Counted from the first letter of the stretch, positions 1 through 6,403 are shown. The stretch is DNA of 8,194 nt from Lentisphaerota bacterium (GCA_012799755.1 JAAZKQ010000341.1:1-8194), one strand, 5' to 3'. The notes: generated by a model not told the origin, from the letters alone. Numbers and translations are program-made.

Positions 1-33
1 CCCGCCGTCCCTGACGCCAATGTAAACAGCAGA

Positions 34-74
34 GCCGTTGCATTATCAGCGACGGCTATTACAGTTTTGTTTTT
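34..74 (+). terminator. Probable rho-independent terminator of an upstream gene
   Basis: GCCGTTGC (34-41) pairs with GCGACGGC (49-56) over 8 bp, including one G-U pair, around a 7-nt loop. After an 8-nt gap comes a T-rich run (TTTTGTTTTT, 65-74). The stem is good, but the T-run is not directly adjacent, so this is a moderate call. A gene ending just upstream would fit, since stop codons occur at 12-14 (TGA) and 23-25 (TAA) in two frames. Confidence 0.45.
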
Positions 75-137
75 CCCGGGAAGCAAAGCGCCCTGCTTGG
101 GCGCAGCCCCACACACGCTTGGACAACGGAGAACATC

Positions 138-1199
138 ATGACAGTCAAAGTCGCCATCGTCGGTTTCGCCCATGGTCATGTCGGCCAATACCTCAAGATG
201 TGGCGGGAGAACCCGGACTGGGGCGTCGTCGCCACGTCCTGCTGGGATCATGACGCCGAGCGCCTGGCCAAATCCGCCCAGACTCACCAGCTTACTCCAT
301 ACAGCGACCTTGACGCCATGCTTGCCGCCCCCGGCATCAACGCGGTGGTCATCTGCACGGAAACCTCCCTCCACGCCGACATGGTCGAAAAAGCCGCCGC
401 CGCCGGCAAAGCCATCGCCCTCCAGAAACCCCTGGCGCTGACCATGCAGGAAGCCGACCGCATCTGCGCAGCCGTCTCCCGCCACAACGTCCCCTTCACC
501 ATGGCTTGGCAAATGCGCGTAGACCCCCAGAACCACGCCATCAAGGAACTCATGGAAAACGGCACCATCGGCCGCGTCTTCCAATTCCGCCGCCGCCACA
601 GCCTCGGCGTCTGCCTCAACCCGGCCTTCGCTGACAGCTGGCACGTCGCGCCTGACAAAAATCGCGATATCTGGGCCGACGACTCGGCGCACCCCATTGA
701 TCTCATCTACTGGCTCTTCGGCATGCCGGAAACCGTCACCGCCGAAGTCGTCTCCCTCCATGATCCGCGCATGCCCAACGACAACGGCATCGCCATTTTC
801 CGCTATCCCAACGGCCCACTCGTCGAAGTGACGTGCAGCTTCACCTGCGCCGGCGCCGAAATCAGCACGGAAGTCTACGGCGAAAAGGGAACCATCCAGC
901 AGGACTACGGCGACGCCGTCAGCGCCGCGCTGCCTCGCGCTGAAGACGCCGTCGGCCTCAAGTACTACCTCAAGGCCGACAACCGCTGGCACGCCAGCGA
1001 CATACCCTCGCCCCACTCCCAAGGTGAACGCATCGCCGGTCTGGCCAAGCCCATGGCGGACTTCTTCCAGGGCAAAGGCCCGGCCATCGCCAGCGCCGAA
1101 GATGGCCGCAACGCCCTGCAAATCGTCCTGGCCACCTATGTGTCCAACCGCGAAGGTCGCCGCGTCGCCATCAATGACCCGGCCATTCGGAATGTCTGA
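138..1199 (+). CDS. Gfo/Idh/MocA family NAD(P)-dependent oxidoreductase
   Basis: This 353-residue protein is probably a cytoplasmic dehydrogenase acting on a sugar, cyclitol or related polyol; the substrate cannot be read from sequence. Residues 1-120 form a Rossmann domain. The dinucleotide loop is GFAHGHVG (residues 9-16), a variant of the usual GxGxxG. The family EKP signature appears as QKP (96-98), so the usual Glu is replaced by Gln while the Lys is kept. The C-terminal alpha/beta domain has DDSAHPIDLIYW (181-192), in which H185 and D188 match the conserved catalytic/substrate-binding His and Asp region. Length is normal for the family. The ATG follows GGAGAA at 128-133, only 4 nt away (6 nt if CGGAG is used), and fits where the conserved fold begins. 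It precedes a sulfatase-like gene by 146 bp, and a second family member lies beyond that, which suggests a shared catabolic task. Confidence 0.93.
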   Translation: MTVKVAIVGFAHGHVGQYLKMWRENPDWGVVATSCWDHDAERLAKSAQTHQLTPYSDLDAMLAAPGINAVVICTETSLHADMVEKAAAAGKAIALQKPLALTMQEADRICAAVSRHNVPFTMAWQMRVDPQNHAIKELMENGTIGRVFQFRRRHSLGVCLNPAFADSWHVAPDKNRDIWADDSAHPIDLIYWLFGMPETVTAEVVSLHDPRMPNDNGIAIFRYPNGPLVEVTCSFTCAGAEISTEVYGEKGTIQQDYGDAVSAALPRAEDAVGLKYYLKADNRWHASDIPSPHSQGERIAGLAKPMADFFQGKGPAIASAEDGRNALQIVLATYVSNREGRRVAINDPAIRNV

Positions 1200-1271
1200 T
1201 CGCCCCGGCCAGGCCAAGTGCGCCGCGACTCGTGTCCGTGCGTTGCAAAGCTCCGGCCAAACGATACCTTA

Positions 1272-1296
1272 TGCAATTGCCCACAAGGCCATTGCA
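1272..1296 (+). other. Hairpin in the gap between the oxidoreductase and the hydrolase
   Basis: TGCAAT (1272-1277) pairs with ATTGCA (1291-1296), and the stem continues inward as GCC/GGC (1279-1281 with 1287-1289) after one T-C mismatch, around a CACAA loop. No T-run follows (the downstream DNA is C- and A-rich, with A7 at 1310-1316), so it does not look like an intrinsic terminator. It could protect mRNA ends or be incidental. The rest of this 146-bp gap shows only the ribosome-binding site AGAGGAG at 1333-1339. Confidence 0.4.
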
Positions 1297-1345
1297 CCCG
1301 GCCCCAAGTAAAAAAACACCCGCTTCACCCCCAGAGGAGACCTCC

Positions 1346-1903
1346 ATGGCACCCCGTAAACCGAACCTGCTACTGCTTGGCGTTGACTCTCTGTTCGCCC
1401 GCCACATGAGCTGCTATGGCTACAAACACCTGACCACTCCGCATATTGACAAATTCGCCCAGGGCGCCACGCTCTTCGAAAACACCTTCAGTCCCCACGT
1501 GCCCACCACGCCCGGCTACGGCTCCATGCTCACTGGTCGGGACTGCTTCGGCACCAACACCGTCGCCCTTCGCCACAAAGGCCCCATCGAGGGCTGCACC
1601 CTGGCCGAAGTCCTCAATGAAGCCGGCTACAACACCACCAGCATTGGTTTCTCCGGCAATCCCGCTTCCCGCGGTTTCCAGAAGTACCTCAATTTTTCCG
1701 GCTGGGGCTCACTCAGCGAAGGGCGCAGCCCCAAGGCCGAGGCCCACAATGCCACCGCCCTCCCCGAACTGCGCAGCCTCGCCAAGGACGACAAGCCCTT
1801 CTTCCTCTTCCTCCGGCACATGGATCCCCATTCGCCCTACCTGCCGCCGCGGCCCTTCGAACGCATCTTCTACGAAGGCGATGAATTCGATCCCACCAAC
1901 TAG
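1346..1903 (+). CDS. N-terminal fragment of the interrupted sulfatase-like hydrolase
   Basis: If TAG at 1901-1903 terminates translation, this 185-residue fragment is produced. It carries the first metal Asp (D14), the nucleophile region with T54, and the H158/D160/H162 cluster, but lacks the D253/H254 metal ligands. It could not form a complete superfamily active site alone and is expected to be inactive or unstable. The segment ends in EFDPTN, a mid-domain point rather than a natural domain border. It has a good ribosome-binding site (1333-1339), so it should be translated. Confidence 0.75.
   Translation: MAPRKPNLLLLGVDSLFARHMSCYGYKHLTTPHIDKFAQGATLFENTFSPHVPTTPGYGSMLTGRDCFGTNTVALRHKGPIEGCTLAEVLNEAGYNTTSIGFSGNPASRGFQKYLNFSGWGSLSEGRSPKAEAHNATALPELRSLAKDDKPFFLFLRHMDPHSPYLPPRPFERIFYEGDEFDPTN
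1901..1903 (+). other. In-frame amber codon inside the hydrolase gene
   Basis: TAG occupies codon 186 of the reconstructed gene; the next codons are AGC ATG, and recognisable homologous sequence resumes at once in the same frame. The XRE-cupin gene also ends in TAG (4453-4455), while the other complete genes end in TGA or TAA, so TAG is used as an ordinary stop nearby. That argues against general reassignment but not against occasional suppression. Confidence 0.9.
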
Positions 1904-1906
1904 AGC

Positions 1907-2731
1907 ATGGACCCCGTCTTCGCTTTCAAGCCCTTCGCCGACTACTTCCGCTCCTGGATACCCAAGGGCGTCACGGACAAAGATTACGTCATCGCCCAAT
2001 ACGACGGCGCCATTGCCTACATGGACGCCTGCATCCAGAACATCTTCACCGTCCTCACTGAGCTCGGACTGGATGACAACACCCTCGTCGTCCTCAATTC
2101 CGACCACGGCGAAACCCTATATGACCACGATTGCTTCTTCGATCACCACGGCATCTATGACAATACCCTCCATGTGCCCCTGATCATGCGCCTCCCCGGC
2201 AAACTCCCCGCCGGCAAACGCATCGCCGGCTACAACCAGCACAAGGACCTCATGCCCACCATCCTCGAACTCCTCAACGTCAAGACCAAAGCCAAGTTTG
2301 ACGGCGAGAGCCTCATGAAGCTGGTACGCGGTGAGAAAAGCAATATCTGCTCTGAGTTCTATATCACCGAATGTACCTGGATGCGCAAACACGGCTGGCG
2401 TACGCCGCAATGGAAGCTCATCCGCGCCCTCGAACCCGACTTCCATTTCAAACCCGAAGTCGAGCTCTATGATCTGCTCCTCGACCCCGATGAAAACAAC
2501 AACGTGGCCGACAAGAACCCCGACATCGTCGCCGCTCTCACCAAGCGCATGGAGAAGTGGATCGCCAAACGCGAAAAACAGACCGGCCGCAAGAACCCCA
2601 TGTTCACCCAGGAATGCTGGCACGGCAAACAGCAAGTCGGCCCGGCCTTCACCAGCAGCCAGCAAGCCTATGACAGCCTCTACATCGGCGACCCCAAACA
2701 GGCCGCCAAACTGCAAAGCAAAAGCAACTAA
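1907..2731 (+). CDS. C-terminal fragment of the interrupted sulfatase-like hydrolase
   Basis: This 274-residue stretch begins at an ATG three bases after the amber codon. It holds the second half of the catalytic core: DKDYVIAQYDGAIAYMD (a family-typical helix), NSDHGE with the metal-binding Asp-His, HHGIYDNTLHVPLIM, and the C-terminal subdomain ending near YDLLLDPDENNNVADKNPD, a pattern common at sulfatase C-termini. No Shine-Dalgarno sequence precedes this ATG, so independent initiation is doubtful. Termination at TAG followed by reinitiation at the nearby ATG is possible in principle. Without the N-terminal half it lacks the nucleophile and the first metal Asp. The gene ends in TAA, 29 bp before a strong terminator. 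Confidence 0.7.
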   Translation: MDPVFAFKPFADYFRSWIPKGVTDKDYVIAQYDGAIAYMDACIQNIFTVLTELGLDDNTLVVLNSDHGETLYDHDCFFDHHGIYDNTLHVPLIMRLPGKLPAGKRIAGYNQHKDLMPTILELLNVKTKAKFDGESLMKLVRGEKSNICSEFYITECTWMRKHGWRTPQWKLIRALEPDFHFKPEVELYDLLLDPDENNNVADKNPDIVAALTKRMEKWIAKREKQTGRKNPMFTQECWHGKQQVGPAFTSSQQAYDSLYIGDPKQAAKLQSKSN

Positions 2732-2760
2732 GTAGTTACCGAGCCTTTTCTCCATCCCTC

Positions 2761-2797
2761 CGGGCCCGGCTGCACAACTCCGGGCCCGACTGTTTTT
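2761..2797 (+). terminator. Rho-independent terminator after the hydrolase gene
   Basis: CGGGCCCGG (2761-2769) pairs with CCGGGCCCG (2780-2788) over 9 uninterrupted GC pairs around a 10-nt loop, followed by ACTG and TTTTT (2793-2797). The 8-mer CGGGCCCG is itself palindromic and occurs twice. It lies 29 bp after the hydrolase stop and only 24 bp before the ATG of the next oxidoreductase, so it separates or attenuates transcription between them. Confidence 0.75.
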
Positions 2798-2821
2798 CAC
2801 CATCAGAAAGGATTGTCCATC

Positions 2822-3814
2822 ATGTCTCTCCGCGTAGCAGTGATTGGCTGCGGCCCAATCGGCAACCGTCATGCCGACCTCTATCAGGCCGACCCCTTGG
2901 CAGAACTCTGCGCCGTCTGCGATATCCGCAAAGACCGCTGTGACGCCGCCGCCCAGCGCCTCGGCGTCCCCGGCTTCTATGACGCCCCGAGCATGTTGGC
3001 GACCATCAAGCCGGACCTCGTCAGCGTCGCCACCGGCGGCGTCGAATACGGCAGCGACCACTACCTGCCCACCATCCAGGCGCTCGAAGCAGGCTGCCAC
3101 GTCCTCTGTGAAAAACCCATCTGCAACACCATCCCCGAAGCTGAAAAAATGGTCGCCTGCGCCAAAAAACACAAGCGCTGCTTCGCCATTGATTTCAATC
3201 ACCGTTTCACCGAGGCAGCCAAAATCGCCAAAAAATGGGTTGACGACGGCCTCATCGGCCACCAGCTCTTCATCAACATGGCCATGTGGATCAAAAACCC
3301 CAACGAAAGCTCGCCTTTCTACATGATCAAGGCCCTCAACCCGCACTCGGTGGACATCATGCGGCACTTCGGCGGCGACATCTGCGCCGTCCACGCCTTC
3401 TGCACCACCGCGCCGGGCCGGAACATCCACAGCACCATGAGCATGAACGTCCGCTTCACCAGCGGCGCCGTCGGCCACCTCTGCGCCAGCTATGACATCG
3501 AACGCGGCCACCCCATGGAACGTTGCGAAGTCGCCGGTCTCAAGGGCCGCTTCGTTCTTGAGGACATGTGGCGGGAAGCCACCCTCTACCCCGCCGGCAA
3601 TCCCATCAAACAGGTCTACACCAACCCCGTCTTCGGCGGCCACCGCGATTTCGTTGACACCTTCCGGAACCGCATCCATCGCTTCCTGGAACAGGTCAGC
3701 GCCGGCGCCGCACCTGAAGACATTGACGGCTCCGGCGCCGACGGTCTCGCAGCCCAAAAGGTCCTACAGGGCGCTATTGATTCCGTAGTCAGCGGCGACG
3801 TCATTCAGCTTTAA
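2822..3814 (+). CDS. Gfo/Idh/MocA family NAD(P)-dependent oxidoreductase (second copy)
   Basis: This 330-residue protein has a textbook Rossmann N-terminus: VAVIGCGPIGNRHADL (5-20) with GCGPIG as the dinucleotide loop and N14-R-H as the common follow-on. CEKP (96-99) is the canonical family signature, with K98 as expected. FNHRF (125-129) and ALNPHSVDIMRHFGGD (171-186) supply the C-terminal domain's substrate-binding residues, including H175 and D178. It is clearly divergent from the oxidoreductase at 138-1199, which has QKP and a different loop, so the two are not a recent duplication and probably act on different steps or substrates. ATG 2822 is preferred over the in-frame TTG at 2813: AGAAAGGA (2805-2812) sits 9 nt before the ATG but touches the TTG. 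A terminator just upstream implies its own promoter or readthrough from the hydrolase gene. Confidence 0.93.
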   Translation: MSLRVAVIGCGPIGNRHADLYQADPLAELCAVCDIRKDRCDAAAQRLGVPGFYDAPSMLATIKPDLVSVATGGVEYGSDHYLPTIQALEAGCHVLCEKPICNTIPEAEKMVACAKKHKRCFAIDFNHRFTEAAKIAKKWVDDGLIGHQLFINMAMWIKNPNESSPFYMIKALNPHSVDIMRHFGGDICAVHAFCTTAPGRNIHSTMSMNVRFTSGAVGHLCASYDIERGHPMERCEVAGLKGRFVLEDMWREATLYPAGNPIKQVYTNPVFGGHRDFVDTFRNRIHRFLEQVSAGAAPEDIDGSGADGLAAQKVLQGAIDSVVSGDVIQL

Positions 3815-3849
3815 CCACCGCAACCCAGAGCGTACAACCCAGCTCATAC

Positions 3850-3869
3850 GCGCCGGCACCCGCCGGCGC
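3850..3869 (+). other. Perfect 8-bp GC hairpin ahead of the regulator gene
   Basis: GCGCCGGC (3850-3857) and GCCGGCGC (3862-3869) form a perfect 8-bp stem with an ACCC loop. No T-run follows, so it is not a classical intrinsic terminator. It lies 35 bp after the oxidoreductase stop and 31 bp before the regulator ATG. It may be a 3'-end stabiliser, a T-less terminator, or a site bound by the adjacent regulator. The remaining gap contains the regulator's ribosome-binding site GAAGAGG (3887-3893). Confidence 0.5.
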
Positions 3870-3900
3870 ACCCCTTACCGACCAATGAAGAGGTACGACC

Positions 3901-4455
3901 ATGCAGGATAAAATCAAGGAAATCGCCAGTCGCTGCAAGGAAATGCGCGAGCTTTCCGACATCAGCGTCGTTGATATGGCGGCGAAAATCAATGTCAGCG
4001 CGGAATACTACCGTTCCTTTGAGGACGGCAACAAGGATATTTCGGCCAGTCTGCTCAATGAAATCGCCCAGACCCTCGGCGTGGACTTGGCCCTGCTTCT
4101 CACTGGCAAGATGCCGCGCATGGATATCTTCTCGGTCACTCGCAAAGGCAAGGGTGTCAGTGTCCAGCGACGCCAGCAGTACCAGTATCAGGCCCTCGCC
4201 GCCAATTTCCTCAACAAAAAGGCCGAGCCATTCCTGGTGACGGTCCAACCCAAGGACGACAAGGAGGAAATCAGCCTGAATAGCCATCCCGGCCAAGAAA
4301 TGGACTACGTCATCGCCGGCACCCTCAAGGTGCTCATCCACGGCAACGAAATCATCCTTGAAGAAGGCGACACCATTTTCTACGATTCCAGCCACCCCCA
4401 TGGCATGGCCACCGTTGGTGACAAACCCGCGCAATTCATCGCCATCATTATGTAG
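3901..4455 (+). CDS. XRE-family transcriptional regulator with C-terminal cupin domain
   Basis: This 184-residue protein has the two-domain form of XRE-cupin regulators. Residues about 7-63 are a lambda-repressor-like helix-turn-helix; the predicted helices include VVDMAAKIN (23-31), VSAEYYRSFEDG (32-43) and SLLNEIAQTLGV (50-61). Residues about 105-184 form a small beta-barrel cupin: LNSHPGQEMDYVIAGTLKV (126-144) matches cupin motif 1 with H129, Q132, E133 and G140, and GDTIFYDSSHPHGM (156-169) matches motif 2 with H165/H167. H129, E133 and a motif-2 His could bind a metal. Family members sense small ligands through the cupin and control nearby operons. Position 115 bp ahead of the acyl-CoA synthetase suggests that gene is its target and that an acid or acyl-CoA may be the signal; this is inference. 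Good ribosome-binding site GAAGAGG at 3887-3893. It stops at TAG. Confidence 0.92.
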   Translation: MQDKIKEIASRCKEMRELSDISVVDMAAKINVSAEYYRSFEDGNKDISASLLNEIAQTLGVDLALLLTGKMPRMDIFSVTRKGKGVSVQRRQQYQYQALAANFLNKKAEPFLVTVQPKDDKEEISLNSHPGQEMDYVIAGTLKVLIHGNEIILEEGDTIFYDSSHPHGMATVGDKPAQFIAIIM

Positions 4456-4483
4456 GGACGGAGGCCCACTTGGCAGCCGTCCC
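4455..4483 (+). other. Hairpin overlapping the regulator stop codon
   Basis: GGGACGG (4455-4461, starting at the last base of the TAG stop) pairs with CCGTCCC (4477-4483) over 7 bp. An inner 3-bp GCC/GGC stem (4464-4466 with 4472-4474) is separated by a symmetric AG/AG internal loop. It is followed by GAAAACAC, with no T-run. It could be a processing or stability element between regulator and synthetase, or an operator. A weak -10-like CATAAT at 4534-4539 lies downstream without a convincing -35. Confidence 0.45.
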
Positions 4484-4570
4484 GAAAACACAGAGACTGA
4501 CCGCAAAGGTCCAGTGAGCCACTACTGCAAACAACATAATGAGAGCGACGCCCGCCCCGGAGACTTGTCC

Positions 4571-6238
4571 ATGAAACCACTCTTGTCCAAATACGTCAAC
4601 CGCACTGACTTCGAATCCTACGAGGATTTCTACCAGAACCTCAAGATCACCGTGCCGGAGCACTTCAACTTCGCCTACGACGTCGTTGATGTCTATGCCG
4701 AACACGACCCTGGCCGCCTCGCCCTCGTCTGGTGTGACGATCACGGCAACGAGGACTTCATCAGCTTTGGTGACCTGCGCCAGCGCTGCAATCGCTGCGC
4801 CAACTACTTCCGCAGCCTCGGCATCGGTCGTGGCGACCCCGTGATGCTCATCCTCAAAGGCCGACATGAATTCTGGCCCTGCCTGCTCGCTCTCCACAAG
4901 ATCGGCGCCATCACCATTCCCGCCACCCACATGCTCAAAGACCACGACATCGTCTACCGCATCGAACTGGCCAAGGTCAAGGCCATCGTCTGCGTCAATA
5001 CCGACGATCTTTTCGAACAGGTTGAGAGTGCTCAACGGCAGACCGGCGACACCCTGAAAATCAAGATCTGTGTGGGCGGCAGCCGCGATGGCTGGCACGA
5101 TTATGACGCCGCCATGCCCGAACAGTCCATCACCTTCCCGCCACTGCCCTTCACCGAGCGTCCTTTGAACAATGACATCATGCTGCTGTATTTCACCTCG
5201 GGCACCAGTGGCTTCCCCAAGATGGTTCAGCATGGTTTTGCCTACCCATTGGCGCATATCCTCACCGCTCACTTCTGGCAGAACACCCGCGATGGCGGCC
5301 TCCATTACACCGTCGCCGACACCGGCTGGGCCAAGGCCGTCTGGGGCAAAATCTACGGCCAATGGCTCTCCGGCAGCGCCGTCTTCGTCTATGACCAGGA
5401 TCGCTTCAGCGCGCCGGCCCTTATGGCCAAGGTCGCCCAGTACAAGGTGACCACCTTCTGCGCACCACCAACCATCTACCGCTTCCTTATCAAAGAAGAC
5501 CTCAGTCTCTACGATCTCTCCAAACTCAAATACTGCGTCGTCGCCGGCGAACCGCTCAATCCCGAGGTCTTTCACCGCTTCCTGGAAAAGACCGGCATTC
5601 GCCTCATGGAGGCCTACGGCCAAACCGAGCTGGTCGTCACCACCGCCACCTGGCCATGGATGGAGCCCAAACCCGGTTCCATGGGCCGGCCATCCCCCGG
5701 CTACGAAATCGAACTGCACGGCCCGGACGATAAAGCCGTCGAAATCGGCGAAGAAGGCGAAATGGTCATCAAGACCAGCAGCAAGCTCCCGCCAGGCATC
5801 TTCGGCGGTTACTACAAAGACCCCGATATGACCAATGGCGTCTGGCATGACGGCTTCTACCACACCGGCGACGTAGCCTGGCAAGACCCCGATGGCTATC
5901 TCTGGTACGTCGGTCGCTCCGACGACGTCATCAAGAGCTCCGGCTATCGCATCGGCCCCTTCGAGGTGGAAAGCGTCCTCATGCAGCACCCAGCCGTCCT
6001 CGAATGCGCCATTACCGGCGTACCTGACCCGACCCGCGGTCAAGTCGTCAAAGCCACCATCGTTCTCAGCAAAGGCTATACGGCCGGCGACGAACTCAAA
6101 TCCGAACTCCAACGCTTCGTCAAGAACGCCACTGCGCCTTACAAATATCCGCGTGTCATCGAATTCGTCACCGCGCTGCCAAAAACCATCAGCGGCAAAA
6201 TCCGCCGCGTCGAAATCCGCGGCAAAGAACAGGAATGA
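4571..6238 (+). CDS. AMP-forming acyl-CoA synthetase (AMP-binding, medium-chain-like)
   Basis: This 555-residue ANL-superfamily enzyme activates a carboxylic acid with ATP to an acyl-adenylate and transfers it to CoA, in the cytoplasm. All core motifs are present: TSGTSGFPK (209-217, P-loop-like), EAYGQTE (347-353), FYHTGD (429-434, with the ATP-binding Asp), GRSDDVIKSSGYRIGPFEVE (448-467, hinge and CoA region) and SGKIRR (541-546), in which K543 is the adenylation-half lysine. The overall style (THMLKDHDIVYRIELAK near 119-135) resembles medium-chain acyl-CoA synthetases (ACSM group) more than acetyl-CoA synthetase, though the actual acid is unknown. ATG 4571 is chosen because GGAG (4559-4562) lies 8 nt upstream and the conserved sequence begins there; the frame stays open further upstream but that part is not protein-like. 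The XRE-cupin gene immediately upstream is the likely regulator. A terminator follows the TGA. Confidence 0.94.
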   Translation: MKPLLSKYVNRTDFESYEDFYQNLKITVPEHFNFAYDVVDVYAEHDPGRLALVWCDDHGNEDFISFGDLRQRCNRCANYFRSLGIGRGDPVMLILKGRHEFWPCLLALHKIGAITIPATHMLKDHDIVYRIELAKVKAIVCVNTDDLFEQVESAQRQTGDTLKIKICVGGSRDGWHDYDAAMPEQSITFPPLPFTERPLNNDIMLLYFTSGTSGFPKMVQHGFAYPLAHILTAHFWQNTRDGGLHYTVADTGWAKAVWGKIYGQWLSGSAVFVYDQDRFSAPALMAKVAQYKVTTFCAPPTIYRFLIKEDLSLYDLSKLKYCVVAGEPLNPEVFHRFLEKTGIRLMEAYGQTELVVTTATWPWMEPKPGSMGRPSPGYEIELHGPDDKAVEIGEEGEMVIKTSSKLPPGIFGGYYKDPDMTNGVWHDGFYHTGDVAWQDPDGYLWYVGRSDDVIKSSGYRIGPFEVESVLMQHPAVLECAITGVPDPTRGQVVKATIVLSKGYTAGDELKSELQRFVKNATAPYKYPRVIEFVTALPKTISGKIRRVEIRGKEQE

Positions 6239-6247
6239 GCGGCTGGC

Positions 6248-6291
6248 GGCAACCGGCGCGGAAGCCGCCCGCGAAGTTGCCAAGCATTTTT
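6248..6291 (+). terminator. Probable rho-independent terminator after the acyl-CoA synthetase
   Basis: GGCAAC (6248-6253) pairs with GTTGCC (6276-6281). After a CGG/AA internal loop, CGCGG (6257-6261) pairs with CCGCG (6269-6273) around a 7-nt loop. Five bases later comes TTTTT (6287-6291). The stem is interrupted but GC-rich and sits 9 bp after the synthetase stop codon. Confidence 0.6.
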
Positions 6292-6334
6292 GTAACCGAT
6301 CACCTATTGATAACTGTTGTTCCCGCAAGCTACT

Positions 6335-6403
6335 ATGGACAGTATGGACAGTATGGACGGCGAGCGAGCAGGTGTTGTCGTCCATCGTGTCCATAATGTC
6401 CAT
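6335..6403. repeat. Inverted array of hexamers with 9-bp period (ATGGAC x3 / GTCCAT x3)
   Basis: ATGGAC occurs at 6335, 6344 and 6353, and its complement GTCCAT at 6380, 6389 and 6398. Each set has an exact 9-bp period and 3-bp linkers, and the sets are separated by a 21-bp spacer. All three hexamers pair in register, giving a 24-position stem with 21 pairs. A 9-bp period equals three codons, so all frames give three-residue repeats, but no credible gene is present here. Confidence 0.85.

Larger units (their letters stand above)
1346..2731 (+). pseudogene. Sulfatase-like hydrolase (alkaline phosphatase superfamily) interrupted by an in-frame TAG
   Basis: Read through one TAG at 1901-1903, this is a single 461-codon gene in one frame, a normal sulfatase-family length. 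The sequence shows the superfamily pattern: N-terminal metal Asp in LLLLGVDS (D14), the nucleophile segment ending MLTGR (61-65), RHMDPHSPY (157-165), NSDHGE (251-256, metal ligands D253/H254) and FDHHGIYD (265-272). Where sulfatases have C/S-x-P-x-R, this protein reads T-T-P-G-Y (54-58), so the residue that becomes formylglycine is a Thr. The enzyme may therefore be a phosphodiesterase-like or otherwise divergent member rather than a true sulfatase. The ATG at 1346 has AGAGGAG 6 nt upstream; starting earlier adds unrelated residues. The stop could be a nonsense mutation, a sequencing error, or a codon that is read through. Frame is kept across it, so one base change explains it, most simply AAG (Lys) to TAG. 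No signal peptide is seen. Confidence 0.85.

Noticed and set aside
88..104. GCGCCC-TGCTT-GGGCGC hairpin as a terminator
   Set aside because: The 6-bp stem is perfect, but it is followed by AGCCCC with no T-run. At most it is a leader hairpin.
1..141. Frame open from the window edge to TGA at 139-141, overlapping the first ATG
   Set aside because: It would be an upstream gene ending in ATGA overlap, but the probable terminator at 34-74 lies inside it and the translation does not look protein-like.
1243..1275. TTGCAA plus TACCTT/TATGCA as a promoter for the hydrolase
   Set aside because: Either the -10 match is poor (16-bp spacing) or the spacing is too long (21 bp).
1446..2183. 245-codon + strand frame overlapping the hydrolase
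   Set aside because: The Ser/Pro/Thr-rich translation is typical of a shifted frame of C-rich codons. The hydrolase frame has all the motifs, so this does not represent a frameshifted continuation past the TAG.
2813..2821. TTG start adding three residues to the second oxidoreductase
   Set aside because: The ribosome-binding site AGAAAGGA directly abuts this TTG, leaving no spacing; the ATG at 2822 is correctly placed.
2117..3757. 546-codon open frame on the - strand
   Set aside because: It lies opposite the hydrolase and second oxidoreductase, which have clear family motifs. Its composition (runs of Gly, Ala, Val, Asp, Glu) is what the complement of C-ending codons gives, and it has no recognisable domain.
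6335..6403. CRISPR array
   Set aside because: The units are 6 bp with 3-bp linkers in mirrored orientation, far shorter than CRISPR repeats and spacers, and no cas genes are present.
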